From assembly GCF_000186365.1 (NCBI RefSeq), contig NC_014961.1, positions 806,001 through 870,000 on the forward strand: 64,000 nt of DNA. The letters are read 5' to 3'. Below the pieces are notes generated by a model, which saw nothing but the letters and a program-made list of their open reading frames with translations, made no database searches and had not been told where the DNA came from. The stretch comes from Desulfurococcus mucosus DSM 2162. Lineage in GTDB: Archaea > Thermoproteota > Thermoprotei_A > Sulfolobales > Desulfurococcaceae. Positions 33,178-42,065 of the stretch are shown piece after piece (positions within the stretch are counted from its first letter, which is position 1; each line of letters opens with the position of its first letter). Made by a program: the position numbers and the translations under genes.

Positions 33178-34696
33178 TGGTTTCAAAATAGTATTTTTTA
33201 AGCACGCCGGCTATGTCCACTTTCCCAGGCGTCTTCATCCAAGCATTCATCGATATCTCGAGATACTTCTCAGGATCGCTCTGATACATGTCTATTATCC
33301 ATAGAAGCTTATTCCTGAACTCCTGGTATTCCCTCTCATCTATCTCGCCGGCCCTTGGATCAGTGTATATATTGGTGAAGTCCCTGAGATCCTGGCCGAA
33401 CAACCAGCCGGTGACCCCGTCTTCAATTATTTCAAGGGCTCCTCCATCCCTGCTTGAAAGCACTGGCACCCCGTTTACTTGTGCTTTCATAAAGCTTGTT
33501 CCACAGGCCTCCCACCCACTGAACGGTGTGAAAAGCCATAGGTCTGACCCCTGGGCAATGAGTCTTGCCGTCTCAATGTTATAGTCCTGGAGATACACGG
33601 TGTTCGCGAGCTTTAGATCGAGCTCCCTGAACTTCTTCAAGTACCCCAACCCGTCGTTATCTCTTGGATGGGGTTTGCCGGCTAGTATGAAGAACGCGTT
33701 CACATCAGGATTCTCCTCTATGAATCTAGCCGCAAAGTACGGTCTCTTATACCTAGCCAGCCTCCTCGTCCACGCCACGATTATTCTACCATCAGCATTC
33801 ACATTACTCTTAACGCTTCTAATCAGGGAGAGAAGCCTCCCGCGTGACTCACTCCTCGCCTTCACAAGGATCTCTCGCTGGAAAACCCCCTGCCTCCACG
33901 CCTTGTAGAGCTCTGGATGCATCCATCTCGGCAGGTATATGCCGTTAGTTATCCCCCTGAACTTACCCGCGTGTGCCGGAAATATTTTGCCCACGACATC
34001 CTCCTGCTTCTTCGAGACCACTATTGCTGACTTAAGCCGTGAAAGCGCATACTCTGAAAGGCTCACATAGTCCCCTAGGAACAACCCGAACTCTCTAGCT
34101 ATGAACTCGCCTGGGAACCCGGGGTGCCCCCAGGGGCCAGGAGTATGGATTATTATCCTAGCCCTGTCAGCCAGGTCAAGCGTGTTCAGGATTAATGCCG
34201 TATACGATTCCTCGAGGTCTACGACGCTTATGTTCTCCAGCCCGATGACATTCCTGATGTAGTGGGATGCCGCCTTCGCTAATAGAGCGTACTTGAGGAA
34301 TGTCTCCTCCATCCCGTCCTCAAGGTACACTCTCTCAGTGAGCTTCCTAGCCCACTGGGGGCAGACAGCCTCAAATAACACGGCTTTCGCCGTCTTATAC
34401 CTGTAGACCCATGGTCTAACTATTACCTCATTGCCTTTCAGGGTCACGACGAACTCTTCTTCAGGGGTCAGCTTCTCCAGGAAACTCTTCTCCTGTCTCT
34501 CAGGGCCTAGGGAGGGTTGCAACCCCTGGAACGATATCGAAACATAGCCATGCCTGTAGAAGAGGGATAATGCAACATAGTCCAACCCCATGTCGCCGGC
34601 TCCGTAGAGCTTATCTCCCTCGAGAACACCGAGCCCCCCTGCAAATATGCGTGAACCCTCAAGGGCTATTTCAGGGGTTATGCTGACTATGACCAC
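33170..34696 (-). CDS. Alpha-glucan phosphorylase-like protein (GT35)
   Basis: About 508 residues. The N-terminal phosphorylase motif GGLGVLEGDKLYGAGDMGLDYVALSLFYRHGY, the middle GITNGIYLPRWM and ARYKRP, and the C-terminal GTSFMKAQVNGVPVLSSRDGG fit short archaeal GlgP-type enzymes; the lysine in SFMKA is in the position of the PLP lysine. It should release glucose 1-phosphate from storage glucan. A glycogen synthase-type GT-B function is less likely but not excluded. I prefer GTG 34696 (GGAG 7 bases upstream) over TTG 34711. Confidence 0.82.
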   Translation of the reverse strand: MVIVSITPEIALEGSRIFAGGLGVLEGDKLYGAGDMGLDYVALSLFYRHGYVSISFQGLQPSLGPERQEKSFLEKLTPEEEFVVTLKGNEVIVRPWVYRYKTAKAVLFEAVCPQWARKLTERVYLEDGMEETFLKYALLAKAASHYIRNVIGLENISVVDLEESYTALILNTLDLADRARIIIHTPGPWGHPGFPGEFIAREFGLFLGDYVSLSEYALSRLKSAIVVSKKQEDVVGKIFPAHAGKFRGITNGIYLPRWMHPELYKAWRQGVFQREILVKARSESRGRLLSLIRSVKSNVNADGRIIVAWTRRLARYKRPYFAARFIEENPDVNAFFILAGKPHPRDNDGLGYLKKFRELDLKLANTVYLQDYNIETARLIAQGSDLWLFTPFSGWEACGTSFMKAQVNGVPVLSSRDGGALEIIEDGVTGWLFGQDLRDFTNIYTDPRAGEIDEREYQEFRNKLLWIIDMYQSDPEKYLEISMNAWMKTPGKVDIAGVLKKYYFETTT

Positions 34697-34765
34697 CCGG
34701 TATCTCCTCAAGCAAGCGGTTTTTAATGGTTCGCTACCTTTAATTTAGTGGTGAATTATTAAATA

Positions 34766-36430
34766 TTGCCTACATGGGGATTGACAGGCTTGATTAAAGA
34801 ATTATTGAGCTCCCTTGCGAAAAACGCACGTGGCTCACTTACATCGGACATGGTAAACATGTTGACGCGACACCATAGGATCCAGGGAAGCACCGGGCTC
34901 GAAAACGCGTTAAGCGACCTCTATGACGCATTAGAGGGAATAGGGTACTCGCCCCGTGTGATCGAGGTGCCAAGTGACTCAAGGAAGGGGTTCATAGATT
35001 CACCCGTATCCTGGGAGATAGAGGATGCATTCCTACAGTTCAAGGCAGGCGGTAAACTACTCGAGGAATACAGCTTCACCGAGCATCCAACACTGGTGGC
35101 AGCGCACTCCCCGCCAGGGGAGGGATGCGGAACCCTCTCACTATGCAATGGCGGTGAGTGCCATGGTGACGCTGTACTGGCCAGGGGACCCGCCTACGAG
35201 GCCTATAGCAGGGCCGATGCGAAACTCGTCGTAGTTTACGAGCCGAAAAGATACATTGACGCCGTCCCATACACCGGTCTATTCCTCCATAGCAACGAGG
35301 TCAAGGATACAGTTGTAATGAACATACCGTATAGGACGGCATTGAAACTCATGTCTATGCTCGTGGAGAACCCTGGCAGGAAGATAGAGGTATGCTGGAG
35401 CAATAGATCCAGGTATACGAGTAAGCCCATGCACGTTCTCATCGCTTGCAACGACAACGTAGATGGCCCCGGAGTAGTCCTCGTAAGCCATATATGTCAC
35501 CCCAGGCCCGGTGCCCATGACAATGCCAGTGGAAGCGTCGCCAATTACGTGGCCGCCTTCATCTCCCATGTAATGAGGCTAGACATACCTCTATGCCATG
35601 TATGGGTGCCAGAGTTCACTGGCACCGTGTACCTGGATAGGGCACTACCATGGCGCCCGCTTGGAGTAGTGAACTTGGACATGGTGGGCTCCAAGCAGTG
35701 GATTACTGGTTCAACACTCAACATCGTTAATGCCCCCCTCTACATGGATTCAACCATTGTTCCATACACATATCTAGCGGTGAAAGCAGTCCTTGACACG
35801 GCTCCCTCCTTCAGTGGATTCGATCTCCCTGGATCCAGGTACTCTCTATCACCGTATACTGCTGGAAGCGACCACGACGTCTTCCTCTCATGGGGAGTAG
35901 ACACAGTCATGCTTAACGAGTGGCCCAGCAAGTACTACCACACAGACATGGATACAGCGGAAACCCTCTCGCAACGCAGCTTAACCGATACAGCTGTTGC
36001 ATCACTGCTCGCAGCGTACATGGCCTATAAGAGGTATAGGGTTAATTTCGTCACCAACGTGTTTCTAGACTACCTGAAGACATGGTACGCTCTGGAAGCC
36101 ATGAAGACTGGATTCAACACCGGGTTAGACGAGCTCTCAAGGAGAATCAGTGATCAAGCCAGGCTCAAGCCCGGTGAAATAAGGGGGATTGCCTCACCGG
36201 TGTCGACTAGACTGATACAGAGGCTCATAGGCTTCGAGAAGTATAGGGAGATAACCGAGGTTAAGGGTGCTGTATCATATCTAACCCTTTATGCCCCTCT
36301 AGCATACGTCAACGGCATAAGTGATGCATCACAGCTATTCCAACTCGAAAACCTGGTTAAATGGAGCAATAGGGAGGAAGCGTTAATTAGCGAAGCATGG
36401 GAATTAATCAGGAATGAAGTGTTGAAGTGA
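34766..36430 (+). CDS. M28-like (DUF4910) aminopeptidase-type protein
   Basis: 554 residues. The central region has VVLVSHICHPRPGAHDNASGSVANYVAAF (about 235-265), the metal-binding and bridging-aspartate motif of the DUF4910/M28 group. A second set of metal-site residues occurs in VWVPEFTGTVYLDRAL and TAGSDHDVFLSWGVDTVMLNEW. The C-terminus has a helical domain. It probably hydrolyses peptide-like bonds; the substrate is unknown. It starts with TTG at 34766 (TTG 34781 also possible). Its stop overlaps the pheT start region. Confidence 0.78.
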   Translation: MPTWGLTGLIKELLSSLAKNARGSLTSDMVNMLTRHHRIQGSTGLENALSDLYDALEGIGYSPRVIEVPSDSRKGFIDSPVSWEIEDAFLQFKAGGKLLEEYSFTEHPTLVAAHSPPGEGCGTLSLCNGGECHGDAVLARGPAYEAYSRADAKLVVVYEPKRYIDAVPYTGLFLHSNEVKDTVVMNIPYRTALKLMSMLVENPGRKIEVCWSNRSRYTSKPMHVLIACNDNVDGPGVVLVSHICHPRPGAHDNASGSVANYVAAFISHVMRLDIPLCHVWVPEFTGTVYLDRALPWRPLGVVNLDMVGSKQWITGSTLNIVNAPLYMDSTIVPYTYLAVKAVLDTAPSFSGFDLPGSRYSLSPYTAGSDHDVFLSWGVDTVMLNEWPSKYYHTDMDTAETLSQRSLTDTAVASLLAAYMAYKRYRVNFVTNVFLDYLKTWYALEAMKTGFNTGLDELSRRISDQARLKPGEIRGIASPVSTRLIQRLIGFEKYREITEVKGAVSYLTLYAPLAYVNGISDASQLFQLENLVKWSNREEALISEAWELIRNEVLK

Positions 36431-36435
36431 TACAC

Positions 36436-38100
36436 ATGCCAGTGATCAGGGTCAGCATGAGTGACCTGGAGAGCCTCTTAGCTAAGAGGCTCACACTGGA
36501 GGAACTCTACAAGGGGTTGACTAGGCTTAAATGCGAGATCGAGAATATCGCGGGCGACACAGTTGAGTATGAAGCAAACCATGATCGCCCCGACTTATTC
36601 AGTAGCGAGGGCTTGGCGAGAGCACTTAGGCCTTTCCTAGGCCTGAAGGAAAGGCACTACAGGATTGAGGAGTCGGGAAATGTAAGGGGATACGCGGAGG
36701 ATGTTGCAGGTAGACCCTACATAGCCCTCGCCGTTGTAAGGGATGTAGTGTTAAGCGAGGAGGCGATCTCACAGATCATGCAACTACAGGAGAAGCTGGC
36801 TTCAACCTATGGCCGTGGACGCAGGAAGGCGAGCATAGGGGTATACGATCTCGATCTCATTAAGCCACCCATATACTACCGCGCCGTAGATCCAGATAAA
36901 GCAAAATATATCCCGCTCAACGAGAAACGCGAGATGACCCTTAGAGAGGTTCTCAGCAAGACCGATAAAGGGAGGCTGTACGGATACATAATCGAGCACA
37001 TGGAAAGGTACCCGGTGCTCATGGACTCCGAGGAGAGGATACTGAGCCTGGCCCCGATACTTAATGCCGACTACAATAAGGTGACGACAAAGACGCGTAA
37101 TATACTGGTTGATTCAACCGGTTTAAGCCCCGATATAGTAGTAGACATGGTTACCATAATGTCAGCCAACATAGTGGAGCGCTCCCGGAGCGGCGTAGTG
37201 GAGCTTGTGAGAGTAGAGCACCCAGGCGGACTGGTTATTGAAGCACCGAGGAAGGCCGGGAGCACTATCACTGTAGACCTTGGCGACGTGAGCAGGCTGC
37301 TTGGCGTTGAGCTAAGCGTGGAGGAAGCACTCAAGCTACTTCAACAACACTACTACAGGGTTAAATCCGTGAGCGGGAAAGTATTCAGTGTTGAAGCACC
37401 AGCCTACAGAATCGACGTGAAGACATGGGTGGATGTAGCAGAGGACATAGCTGTGTCCTATGGATACCACGCACTAGGTGGGCAAGCAGACTCCCTGCCT
37501 CCATCCATCAGTGTTGGAAGACTGCATCCACTTGAATATGCCTCGAGAAGAATAAGGGATATACTGGTTGGAATGGGGTTTACAGAGGTGTCGAACTACA
37601 TGATGAGCAGTGTTGAGGCACAGACCTCGCTACTCGGCGGTGGGCGCGAAGTCTTCATCGTTGAAAACCCCAAGTCGGAGAAATATACGGCTTTAAGGTC
37701 ATGGCTGACGCCGGGCTTACTTGAGACCATTGTGGAGAACACTGGTAAGAGGCCTAGAATAGCTGTCTTCGAAATAGGGGATGTCGTAATACCGGATGCG
37801 TCGAGGGAGACAGGGGCACGCGTTGAGAGAAGGCTCTGTGTGGCGCTCTCCCATGAGAAGGCCACGCTCACCGATGGTCTAGCAGTGGTGAAGGCTTTGC
37901 TCAGGGATCTCGGTGTCAAACCCCTATTTGAAGGTGCAACTATCGCTGGTTTTCTCCAGGGGAGAACTGCGGTGATACGGGTGGACGATGACAATGTAGG
38001 CTTCGTGGGCGAGGTTGAACCAGGGATATTGTATAGGCTTGGAGTCGTCAACCCAGTGGTTATCGCTGAGATGGTCTTGAACAAGGTTATTAACCATTGA
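36436..38100 (+). CDS. pheT: Phenylalanyl-tRNA synthetase beta subunit
   Basis: About 554 residues, the compact archaeal/eukaryal form. ANHDRPDLFSSEGLARALR near residue 45 is the B1 domain; B3/B4 and B5 follow, and PAYRIDVKTWVDVAEDIAVSYGY near residue 320 leads into the catalytic-like module. ATG 36436 gives the standard MPVIRVS start; a GTG at 36427 is possible. The catalytic alpha subunit (pheS) is not in the window. The gene directly follows the M28-like gene. Confidence 0.94.
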   Translation: MPVIRVSMSDLESLLAKRLTLEELYKGLTRLKCEIENIAGDTVEYEANHDRPDLFSSEGLARALRPFLGLKERHYRIEESGNVRGYAEDVAGRPYIALAVVRDVVLSEEAISQIMQLQEKLASTYGRGRRKASIGVYDLDLIKPPIYYRAVDPDKAKYIPLNEKREMTLREVLSKTDKGRLYGYIIEHMERYPVLMDSEERILSLAPILNADYNKVTTKTRNILVDSTGLSPDIVVDMVTIMSANIVERSRSGVVELVRVEHPGGLVIEAPRKAGSTITVDLGDVSRLLGVELSVEEALKLLQQHYYRVKSVSGKVFSVEAPAYRIDVKTWVDVAEDIAVSYGYHALGGQADSLPPSISVGRLHPLEYASRRIRDILVGMGFTEVSNYMMSSVEAQTSLLGGGREVFIVENPKSEKYTALRSWLTPGLLETIVENTGKRPRIAVFEIGDVVIPDASRETGARVERRLCVALSHEKATLTDGLAVVKALLRDLGVKPLFEGATIAGFLQGRTAVIRVDDDNVGFVGEVEPGILYRLGVVNPVVIAEMVLNKVINH

Positions 38101-38218
38101 TGTTTATCATGTCTAGGCGAGGATGAAGCTTGGAAGGGATGACTCGTAAAGGGGATGAATGCACGGGCCTAGCTGAAGCACTCGGCTTCTCGAATCCATC
38201 CACGCTAACCATTCACTT

Positions 38219-39376
38219 TTAATCCAGCAGCCTATTCATGACTGACACAGCGATCACTGAGATAACTATTGTTGACAAGGCTACGGCGACTATGGTGTTG
38301 AATACTTCTACTGATACAAGCCCTAGTTCAAACCCCTTGACCAGTAGTGTCAGCTCTAGTACACCCCTCCCCGTCATCGAGAAGCCGGCTGTTACACCTA
38401 CAGACGTGTCTTCTCCCCGGGCCTTTAGGAAGGCAAAGTAGCTCAGCATCTTTGTAGCAATGCCCGCGGCCAGGAGTGCTGCGAGGAGCACCGGGTCCAC
38501 GGCACTGATTCTAATATGGAGCCCCACATACAACATAAATAGAGGCGTGAACAAGCCGTCGATCACGCTGCCGAGAATATTTGTGAAATCACTTACCCTG
38601 GCCCTGTACCTGAGCATGGGATCCTTCATCCCCAGCCCCCCTGAGACCAGTATTCCGGCGAGGTAAGCCGCTATAATGTAGCTCATGCCTGACTCAAAGG
38701 CTAGCAAGAGGAGGAGGGAAAGCATTATCAATGATGCATCAGTGAAGTACGCCATGTTTCTAGACATGTAATTGAAAACCGGGTTAAGGATAAGCCTCTG
38801 CCTCGTAATCAAGGTGAAGACTACCAGTGTTGCAGCCAACGCGACCACCGTGGACACTAATGCCTCGTTGACGTGCCCTGTCAACCGCCACATGTAGTAT
38901 GCTGATGTAGCTAATACCATGAAGAGATCGTCTATGAAGCTGGCTGAAACCAGCATAGACTTGACGTGTAACGGGAGCCTCTCAACGAGCATTGAAGCCA
39001 TCTCTGTAGCGGTGTTCGAGAGCAGTAGGGCTACGAGGAGCGCTGTCTCGAATGAATACCCAAGATACATTACAATGGCTAATACTGTGATCACCGTGAC
39101 GGCAACCGAGGTCAGCGATACCGCCAATGCTGAGGCTGAATTCTCGACCACATCCTCAAGACTACTTGTCACCCCAGCGTAGAATACTACGAATATGGCT
39201 GCGATACTAGAGACTAGTGAGAGATCATGGATGTACTCGTCCCTCCCCACGGTAACGCCGAGGATTATGCCCACGATAAGATACCCGGCTACTTCACCTA
39301 TACTGTGCCTCCTCAGTAGGTGCCCAACCACCTTTGAGAGAAGAATACCGAGGAAAACATAGCCTAGTGTATTCAT
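38219..39376 (-). CDS. Cation/proton antiporter (CPA2, KefB/NapA type)
   Basis: About 385 residues with twelve or so membrane helices. GEVAGYLIVGIILG near residue 28 and the core SNTATEMASML and SFIDDLFMVLATSAYY (with the conserved DD-like acidic pair reduced to IDD) place it in the CPA2 family, and a GRGVLELTLLV segment lies near residue 345. It probably exchanges Na+ or K+ for H+. No regulatory TrkA-N domain is attached. ATG 39376 is preferred; GTG 39391 adds five residues. Confidence 0.88.
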   Translation of the reverse strand: MNTLGYVFLGILLSKVVGHLLRRHSIGEVAGYLIVGIILGVTVGRDEYIHDLSLVSSIAAIFVVFYAGVTSSLEDVVENSASALAVSLTSVAVTVITVLAIVMYLGYSFETALLVALLLSNTATEMASMLVERLPLHVKSMLVSASFIDDLFMVLATSAYYMWRLTGHVNEALVSTVVALAATLVVFTLITRQRLILNPVFNYMSRNMAYFTDASLIMLSLLLLLAFESGMSYIIAAYLAGILVSGGLGMKDPMLRYRARVSDFTNILGSVIDGLFTPLFMLYVGLHIRISAVDPVLLAALLAAGIATKMLSYFAFLKARGEDTSVGVTAGFSMTGRGVLELTLLVKGFELGLVSVEVFNTIVAVALSTIVISVIAVSVMNRLLD

Positions 39377-39440
39377 CTCCCCGTAGATCACCGGTGCAAG
39401 TTAAATCCCATGAGGCTTAAAAACATCGCTCTTCCCAGTT

Positions 39441-40382
39441 CTAGGAGACCACTAGTTGTTTAACGCCCCATATCCTGTAGGAGACCTCCTTTGATGTCAA
39501 CGTCTTCTCCACGCTGGCGATATCGTTCGATAGGCCCTTCACAATGTTGCCTTCCAGCTTACCGAAGAATCCCAGGGGATCGCCATTCCTGTTAACGAAT
39601 ATTACGAGATCCGTGGTTTCATCCCTGTCCTTCACGGAGATCATACCCATCCTGTACTGGGAGAGAACACCTTTCTTCTCACGTGCCTTGCTTAAAAGGT
39701 TGTTAATCTCCCATGGAGGAGTCATCTCGCCTGCAGCAACGAGATCCGAGTTTAACAGCATCATTGCTACTGATACCTCATCGAACAACTTGGTGACATC
39801 AACGGCCTCCTTCTCTTGCGGAGCCGGCTTCTCGGGCTGCACCTGTCTAGGGGGTGGTGGAGGTTGTGGAGCCGGTGGTGCTGCAGGCTTAGGTGCCTCG
39901 GGTGGTTTAACCACGGCCTCAACCGGCTTAGCCGCCTGTGGAGCCGGCTTCGGAGGCTTTATCATTGGTTGAATAGGTTTCTTCAACGCCTCCTCTAATC
40001 CCTTCACAAAGGAGTCCAGGAACCTCGAGCAGAGAGCTAGGTTGCCGCCCTCACATGAAGCCCTGACACTGATGTGAAGCGCGTAGAAGACGGGCACCAG
40101 CCTGTACTCTATCCTAGCCTTGAATACGTCGGATTCAAAGAGCATGGCGAGGGAATCATCCGTCTTAACCTCGCTCCTTATCCTAAGGGTTACCCTTGCA
40201 CCCCCACCGAAGAGCCCTCTATCACTCCATATGACTGAAACCTCGTTGGCAGCGGGCCCGCGCCCCGCTACAACCAAGCCTTTCATGTTGGATGCAAGTG
40301 TAACTATGTCGTAAAGCAGTGCATACGCCAACTCCTTGTCGATGGGTCTTATGATCACCTTCTCGAAACCACTAGTAGCCAC
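39441..40382 (-). CDS. Two-domain protein with proline-rich linker, unknown
   Basis: 313 residues starting with GTG. Residues 1-135 form an alpha/beta domain that may resemble START/SRPBCC proteins (ELAYALLYDIVTLAS, LRIRSEVKTDD). Residues ~140-200 are a linker rich in Pro, Ala and Lys (PPKPAPQAAKPVEAV, PAPQPPPPPRQVQ). Residues ~205-313 are a second domain (TKLFDEVSVAMMLLN, GDPLGFFGKLEGNIV). I do not recognise a family. A TATA-like AAACTATATTAG lies upstream near 40425. Confidence 0.7.
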   Translation of the reverse strand: MATSGFEKVIIRPIDKELAYALLYDIVTLASNMKGLVVAGRGPAANEVSVIWSDRGLFGGGARVTLRIRSEVKTDDSLAMLFESDVFKARIEYRLVPVFYALHISVRASCEGGNLALCSRFLDSFVKGLEEALKKPIQPMIKPPKPAPQAAKPVEAVVKPPEAPKPAAPPAPQPPPPPRQVQPEKPAPQEKEAVDVTKLFDEVSVAMMLLNSDLVAAGEMTPPWEINNLLSKAREKKGVLSQYRMGMISVKDRDETTDLVIFVNRNGDPLGFFGKLEGNIVKGLSNDIASVEKTLTSKEVSYRIWGVKQLVVS

Positions 40383-40812
40383 AGGTTTACACCTAAAATA
40401 ATCCTTAAGACTCTACACTAATATAGTTTTTCAAGATACTGGGGCTGAATATTTAAATCTGACCATCTACTCAGGCATCAGTCCTCATCTCTTCCATCTT
40501 TCTCAATGCATACCCATATCCAGAATACCGTTTGCCCTCTCACCCACGCACCACATGGTATCGGCACAGGTTCACTGGTGGTTGCCAAGCCTGTTAACGG
40601 GGGCCTCATCCACTATCTAACCTCCTCTCGTCCTAAAGGGGGTTTCCGTTTAGGGGGTTCACTGGTCCCCACATTTGTTCGGTTCACATCTGTGAGCAAC
40701 TGGCCCAAGCTGTGTGAGACATCACCTACACTACGACTCAGAGATTCCTGAGAGACATAGATTTAACTGAAGTCTGTAAGCCTCTCCAGTAGGCTTCAAA
40801 CCAGAGGTGGCT
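40383..40812. other. Intergenic region with degraded TnpB-like 3' end
   Basis: No intact gene. On the minus strand from about 40755 to 40617 a broken frame reads TDVNRTNVGTSEPPKRKPPLGREEV. It resembles the TGVNPNxCRGTxxPPKQ tail of archaeal IS200/IS605 TnpB proteins, followed by the hairpin/GGAGG end motif (40630-40662). The rest (40383-40540) holds the promoter of the upstream gene. Confidence 0.5.
40617..40662 (-). repeat. Inverted repeat left arm (IS200/IS605-like end)
   Basis: The sequence AACGGAAACCCCCTTTAGG, followed by ACGAGAGGAGGT on the minus strand, matches 41338-41370 on the plus strand. The two arms are inverted and flank the small HTH gene. Confidence 0.65.
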
Positions 40813-41190
40813 CTAACCACGAGCAGGAGAGATTAGTTCATCAACGGGTTCTCCAACGGCTTCGATAACGCTCCTGTAGAGTCCTCTTAGAAATAGTGAA
40901 CGACAAAGGTCACATTGATTAAAGCCTATGGAACCACCCGTACCCAGGGAAGCCGCTGTCTCGTCGAGGAGCTGCTTGAACCCGTGTATGCTCAGTAAAC
41001 TCTCATAGTACTTGGGTTTTCTCCTCCCGGTAAGCACATAGTTTACAGCCGATTGCTTCATATCTAGGATCCTCGCCACCTCCAGCTGTGTGAAGCCGTA
41101 TTCCCTTACAAGCTTTACCGCTATATAGGACTTAGCCGTTGGCATTATCTTCCTGTTCAATACTTCGCAAAACGCTTTCACATGCATCAC
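40813..41190 (-). CDS. HTH transcription regulator with cysteine motif
   Basis: 125 residues. A helix-turn-helix is clear at residues 18-55 (AVKLVREYGFTQLEVARILDMKQSAVNYVLTGRRKP), as in archaeal COG2522-type regulators. A C-terminal segment carries a CDLCRSLF cysteine pair that could bind metal or an Fe-S cluster with Cys8. The gene lies alone between inverted mobile-element-like ends at about 40.63 and 41.34 kb. Confidence 0.78.
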   Translation of the reverse strand: MMHVKAFCEVLNRKIMPTAKSYIAVKLVREYGFTQLEVARILDMKQSAVNYVLTGRRKPKYYESLLSIHGFKQLLDETAASLGTGGSIGFNQCDLCRSLFLRGLYRSVIEAVGEPVDELISPARG

Positions 41191-41326
41191 CCTATAACCA
41201 TGTTATTATCCCTGAAACAATAAAATAAAGCTGAGACCATGAGAAGCAACACATTCATTGCCGGCCCTGAAAGATTATGACGAGATAAACCTATAAGTTA
41301 GAGCATGAATATTTAGGTTACAGATG

Positions 41327-41376
41327 TGAACCCCTGAACGGAAACCCCCTTTAGGACGAGAGGAGGTCATGTGAGG
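41327..41376 (+). repeat. Inverted repeat right arm (IS200/IS605-like end)
   Basis: AGATGTGAACC, then ACGGAAACCCCCTTTAGGAC and GAGAGGAGGTC, match the inverse of 40617-40690 except for an internal deletion of about 25-35 bases. Part of the relic pair around the HTH gene. Confidence 0.65.
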
Positions 41377-41409
41377 GTGCTGGTGGAAACACTGATCAAC
41401 GGGGTGTAA

Positions 41410-42060
41410 GTGTTGAGGCTCGTGGTAAGGTCTTTCAAGCTCACGCCGTTCGAGGAGGAGACTGATGTATTAAAAATAAGGCTTTACGCACAGAGTGATG
41501 AGCAATGGAGGGAGATGGAGGTTGACGTGAATACTAGGGAGTCTAATGGAGGGAGATTACTTGAGAAAATGCTCGAAGTAGCCGGCAACCAGCTTGTAAC
41601 ATGGCTGGCTAGGGAGGGTGAAGCTGGTTGCTATAGATTTGTCAACGCAGAGGCACCGGGTGTAAGCATCACTCTAGGCGAAGGCTCGGTGGAGGGCGTT
41701 GAGACGCTACTTGCTTTGAAACCCTCGCACCTGATCCGTGTACGTCTGGTGAGGTTTGAAGAACCAGAGAAGTATCATGTTGTCTACGAGTTTAAACCGT
41801 CGAGGGAATCCATGGTCTACGAGGGCTTCATAACTGTCAAGAACCCTGAGCTACGGTACGACCTGATACTGGTGGACACGGCTGAAGACACTAGGATAAT
41901 ACTGCCGCATGAAATGGTACTACCCCAATTGAAGCTAGGTGAGAAGCGAACTAGGAGAACCAAGAGAAGGAGGAAAACTAAATCTTCAAAAGCCGGGAAG
42001 AGGAAGAAGAGTAAGTCTAAGAGTGGCAAGAAGCGTAAAAGCAGGAGACGGAGGAGGTGA
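41410..42060 (+). CDS. Unknown protein with very basic C-terminal tail
   Basis: 216 residues starting with GTG. Residues 1-175 are a beta-rich globular part without a recognised family (VRSFKLTPFEEETDVLKIRLYAQ, VRLVRFEEPEKYHVVYEF). The last ~38 residues are almost only Lys, Arg and Ser (KRRRKTKSSKAGKRKK and similar), suggesting binding to RNA or DNA. It overlaps the purine nucleoside phosphorylase gene region and begins a run of five co-directional genes. Confidence 0.75.
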   Translation: MLRLVVRSFKLTPFEEETDVLKIRLYAQSDEQWREMEVDVNTRESNGGRLLEKMLEVAGNQLVTWLAREGEAGCYRFVNAEAPGVSITLGEGSVEGVETLLALKPSHLIRVRLVRFEEPEKYHVVYEFKPSRESMVYEGFITVKNPELRYDLILVDTAEDTRIILPHEMVLPQLKLGEKRTRRTKRRRKTKSSKAGKRKKSKSKSGKKRKSRRRRR

Positions 42061-42065
42061 AGGAT

